6,728 nt of DNA from CAYFPX01 sp964501915. GTDB lineage: Bacteria > Myxococcota_A > UBA796 > CAJQPC01. Below are positions 4,024 to 6,728 of the stretch, in pieces (the stretch's first letter is position 1; every line of letters starts with the position of its first letter). Position numbers and translations under genes: made by a program. The notes below the pieces were generated by a model, which saw nothing but the letters and a program-made list of their open reading frames with translations, had not been told where the DNA came from and did not search any database. The stretch covers positions 1 through 6,728 of the forward strand of contig CAZCVP010000302.1 in NCBI GenBank assembly GCA_964501915.1, read 5' to 3'.

Positions 4024-6728
4024 ATGACCCTGCTGATCTGGACCCTGCTCGCCTGTGCGCCCAAGACCGTGGAGCCCCCTGCGGCCGCCGAGGAGTTGTC
4101 TCCGCCAGGGCCCGACACCCCCCTGCCGCGCACCCCCGACCTGGTGGAGGGGACCCTCGACAACGGTCTCCGCTACTTCATCCGGGCCAACGGCGAGCCC
4201 GAGGCCCGGGCGCACCTTCGCCTCGTGGTGGAGGCTGGCTCGGCCTACGAGGACGACGACCAGCTCGGCCTCGCCCACATCCTCGAGCACATGGCCTTCA
4301 ACGGCAGCGAGCACTTCGCCGAGGACGAGCTGGTGGCCACCCTGGAGTCCCTGGGCATGGAGTTCGGGGCCCACACCAACGCCTACACGGGCACCGATCA
4401 GACCGTCTACATGCTCACGCTGCCCACGGACGACCCGGCGATCCTGGACACGGCGTTCACGGTGCTGGAGGACTGGTCCCACGCCCTCACGCTGGACGGC
4501 GAGGCCATCGACCGGGAGCGGGGGGTGGTGGTCGAGGAGTGGCGGCGGACCCGCGGGGTCCGGGGTCGCATGATGGACGCCACCTGGTCCCACTTCTGGG
4601 AGGGCAGCCGCTACGCCGACCGACTCCCCATCGGCACGCTGGAGAGCCTCGAGGGCTTCGAGCACGACGCCCTGCGGCGCTTCTACGAGGACTGGTATCG
4701 ACCGGACAAGATGGCGATCGTCGCCGTGGGGGACTTCGAGCCGGCCGACATCCAGGCCCGGATCGAGGAGACCTTCGCCGAGCTGAGCCCACCCGAGTCG
4801 CCCCGACCGGACCCGGACCTGAGCGTGCCCGAGTCGACGGATCGGGTGATCGTCTTCACCGACCCGGAGATGCGACGGACCGGCGTGGAGGTCGCCACCC
4901 TCCTCGCCCAGCCCGAGGACCCCACCTGGGGCGGCTACGAGCAGTCCCTGGTGCTCGGCATCACGCTAGGGGCGCTCAACCAGCGCTACCAGGCGCTGGC
5001 GCTCGCGCCGGAGCCGCCCTTCCTGGGGGCCGGGGCCGGCCACAGCCGGCTCACCCCCGGGGTCGTCGCCGAGATGGCCAGCGTCGGGACCCGGGACGAC
5101 CGGGTGCTGGAGGGTCTCGACGCCCTGCTGGTCGAGCTGGAGCGGCTCCGTCGCCACGGCCTGACCCAGGCCGAGCTGGACAGCAACCGGGATCAGGTCC
5201 TCAGCTTCTACGAGGGCCTGCACAACGAGCAGAGCCACACCGACTCCGGGCGTCTCGCCGACGAGCTGGTGCGGGTGGCGACGACCGGTGAGAGCATCCC
5301 CGGCATCGAGCACGAGTACCGCATCGTGCTCCAGCTCCTGCCGGGACTCACCCTGGAGGACATCAACGCCCGGGCGGCGACCTTCCTCGCCCCCGGGACC
5401 CGCCACGTCGAGGTGGTGATGCCCGCCTACGAGGGGCTCGTGCCGCCGACGGAGGACCAGATCCGCGCCCTGCTGGCTGACGTCGGCGACCGCGAGATCG
5501 CGCCGCCGATGGTGGAGGTCCTGGACTTCCCCCTCGTCGAGCCGAAGCCCGAGCCGGGCTCGATCACCTCCCGCAGGCAGCTCGACGAGCTGGGGGTCAC
5601 GATCTGGACCCTCTCCAACGGCGCCGAGGTGTGGCTCAAGCCGACGGACTTCAAGGACGACGAGGTGCTCTTCTCGGCCTGGAGCCCGGGGGGGCGGGGC
5701 ACCGTGAGCGACGCCGACTACCTGCCGGCCTCCTCCGCCCTGGGCATCCAGCGGCGATCGGGGCTGGGGGAGTGGGACAGCGCCACCCTGGGCCGGCGTC
5801 TCAACGGGGTCCGTGCGGGTGTGTCGGCCAAGATGTCCCGCACCGACGAGGGGCTGCGCGGCTCGGCCTCGCCGGAGGACCTGGAGACCCTGCTCCAGCT
5901 CACCTGGCTCACCCTCACCGCGCCTCGCTTCGACGATCACGCCCTGGAGGGCTGGCGGCAGGCCAAGCAGGCCTCGATCCAGAACCGGGCCAACGATCCG
6001 GACGCCGTCTTCGCCGATGCCTACGACGCGCTGATGTGGAACGACAACCTGCGCTTCACGGCCTGGACGGAGGAGCAGCTCGGCCAGCTCGACCTGGAGG
6101 CGAGCCGGGCCTTCTACGCCGAGCGCTTCGGCAACGCGGCCGACTTCACCTTCTTCTTCGTCGGGTCCTTCGACCCCGCGCAGCTCGAGCCCCTCGTGGC
6201 CCGCTACCTGGCGTCGCTGCCGGCGACGGCCGAGCGGGAGGAGCCCGGTGACGACGGCGTGCGACGCCCGGAGGGGGCGCTGGACACCACGGTCCGCGCC
6301 GGCCTGGAGCCCAAGGCCCGGCTGCGCTGGAGGTTCCACGGGCCCTTCGAGATGAACCCCGACAACCGGGTCGTCCTCTACGCTCTGCGGGACGTGATCG
6401 AGGTGCTGCTCCGGGAGGAGCTGCGCGAGGACCTGGGCGGGGTCTACAGCGTGTCCGTGAAGGCCAGCTCGAGCCTCTACCCGGTCGAGGAGTACACCCT
6501 GACCGTCGAGTTCCGCTGCGATCCGGATCGGCTCCAGGAGCTGGAGGAGGCCACGGCCGGTGTGCTGCGCCGCATCCAGGAGGAGGGCATCGAGGCGTCG
6601 TACGTGGAGGCGGAGCAGGAGAAGAACCGCCGCACGATGGAGACGGAGCACGTGTCCAACGCCTACTGGAGCTCGGCCCTGCGCAACGGCGTCCGTCGTG
6701 GCGAGGACCCGGCGGACGTGATCTTCGG
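4024..6728 (+). CDS. M16 family zinc metallopeptidase (PqqL-like), probable lipoprotein, 3' end outside window
   Basis: This is a zinc-dependent envelope peptidase of the insulinase/M16 family; 901 residues are visible and, by comparison with PqqL-like proteins of roughly 930 residues, only a short C-terminal piece is missing. Residues 1-11 end in LLAC, a plausible lipobox (Cys11, Ala at +2). The catalytic domain spans about 41-240. It holds the inverted zinc motif HILEH (H85, E88, H89), the following MAFNGSEHF, NAYTGTDQTVY (119-129), and DRERGVVVEEW (163-173), where E165, 76 residues after H89, is the likely third zinc ligand. GSRYADRLPIGT (194-205) and AIVAVGDF (231-238) are also typical. 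About 276-470 is the paired M16_C domain, about 525-730 a second, HxxEH-lacking copy, and about 765-901 the closing domain with LREDLGGVYSVSV (796-812) and NAYW (879-882). The two clam-shell halves usually degrade short unfolded peptides. It is divergent from chrA. Substrate is unknown; a functional tie to the cytochromes is not evident. Confidence 0.94.
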   Translation, partial: MTLLIWTLLACAPKTVEPPAAAEELSPPGPDTPLPRTPDLVEGTLDNGLRYFIRANGEPEARAHLRLVVEAGSAYEDDDQLGLAHILEHMAFNGSEHFAEDELVATLESLGMEFGAHTNAYTGTDQTVYMLTLPTDDPAILDTAFTVLEDWSHALTLDGEAIDRERGVVVEEWRRTRGVRGRMMDATWSHFWEGSRYADRLPIGTLESLEGFEHDALRRFYEDWYRPDKMAIVAVGDFEPADIQARIEETFAELSPPESPRPDPDLSVPESTDRVIVFTDPEMRRTGVEVATLLAQPEDPTWGGYEQSLVLGITLGALNQRYQALALAPEPPFLGAGAGHSRLTPGVVAEMASVGTRDDRVLEGLDALLVELERLRRHGLTQAELDSNRDQVLSFYEGLHNEQSHTDSGRLADELVRVATTGESIPGIEHEYRIVLQLLPGLTLEDINARAATFLAPGTRHVEVVMPAYEGLVPPTEDQIRALLADVGDREIAPPMVEVLDFPLVEPKPEPGSITSRRQLDELGVTIWTLSNGAEVWLKPTDFKDDEVLFSAWSPGGRGTVSDADYLPASSALGIQRRSGLGEWDSATLGRRLNGVRAGVSAKMSRTDEGLRGSASPEDLETLLQLTWLTLTAPRFDDHALEGWRQAKQASIQNRANDPDAVFADAYDALMWNDNLRFTAWTEEQLGQLDLEASRAFYAERFGNAADFTFFFVGSFDPAQLEPLVARYLASLPATAEREEPGDDGVRRPEGALDTTVRAGLEPKARLRWRFHGPFEMNPDNRVVLYALRDVIEVLLREELREDLGGVYSVSVKASSSLYPVEEYTLTVEFRCDPDRLQELEEATAGVLRRIQEEGIEASYVEAEQEKNRRTMETEHVSNAYWSSALRNGVRRGEDPADVIF

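Noticed and set aside
2605..4665. Extension of the octahaem cytochrome frame far upstream on the minus strand
   Set aside because: The open frame runs antisense to the protease and out of frame through chrA with low-complexity Arg/Pro/Gly sequence. The lipoprotein signal peptide at 2604 marks the real start.
4966..6651. Minus-strand open frame of 561 codons
   Set aside because: It is antisense to the M16 protease, which has clear family motifs over the whole stretch.
1..6728. tRNA, rRNA, CRISPR array, insertion sequence or attachment site
   Set aside because: No conserved RNA motifs, no regularly spaced DNA repeats, no transposase or integrase and no terminal inverted repeats were seen on either strand.

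Overview
The window comes from a high-GC (roughly 70 %) Gram-negative bacterium. Three of the four genes encode proteins with lipoprotein signal peptides whose +2 residue is not Asp. Two are c-type cytochromes, and the mature N-terminus of the larger one starts with a Ser/Asp/Thr/Gly-rich linker (DTALDTGT). That linker style, the GC content and the multihaem cytochromes together resemble Myxococcota or another former deltaproteobacterial lineage. This is an inference from style, not a marker-gene placement.

Layout. Positions 1-2604 hold two minus-strand multihaem cytochrome genes. The upstream one (538-2604) is a complete eight-haem lipoprotein with two N-terminal beta-sandwich domains. The downstream one (1-541, cut by the window edge) is a lipoprotein made of tandem di-haem repeats with five intact CxxCH motifs. 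They overlap by four bases (ATGA), so they are almost certainly co-translated. A 203-bp gap (2605-2807) with a weak promoter candidate and small palindromes separates them from a complete chrA-type chromate transporter gene, also on the minus strand (2808-3965). A short divergent region (3966-4023) contains an 8-bp perfect inverted repeat. It leads into a plus-strand M16 metalloprotease gene (4024 to the window end) that lacks only its last codons here.

How the genes may work together. The cytochromes would be exported, lipidated and loaded with haem, forming an electron-transfer pair with at least 13 haems on the outer side of the cell envelope. ChrA-family proteins move chromate across the inner membrane. 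Its position just upstream, in the same direction, raises the possibility of a coupled chromate export/reduction or metal-respiration module, but the gap and the lack of any regulator or reductase make this only a hypothesis. The M16 protease is transcribed the opposite way and is probably a separate envelope peptidase. No RNA genes, mobile elements or CRISPR arrays were seen.
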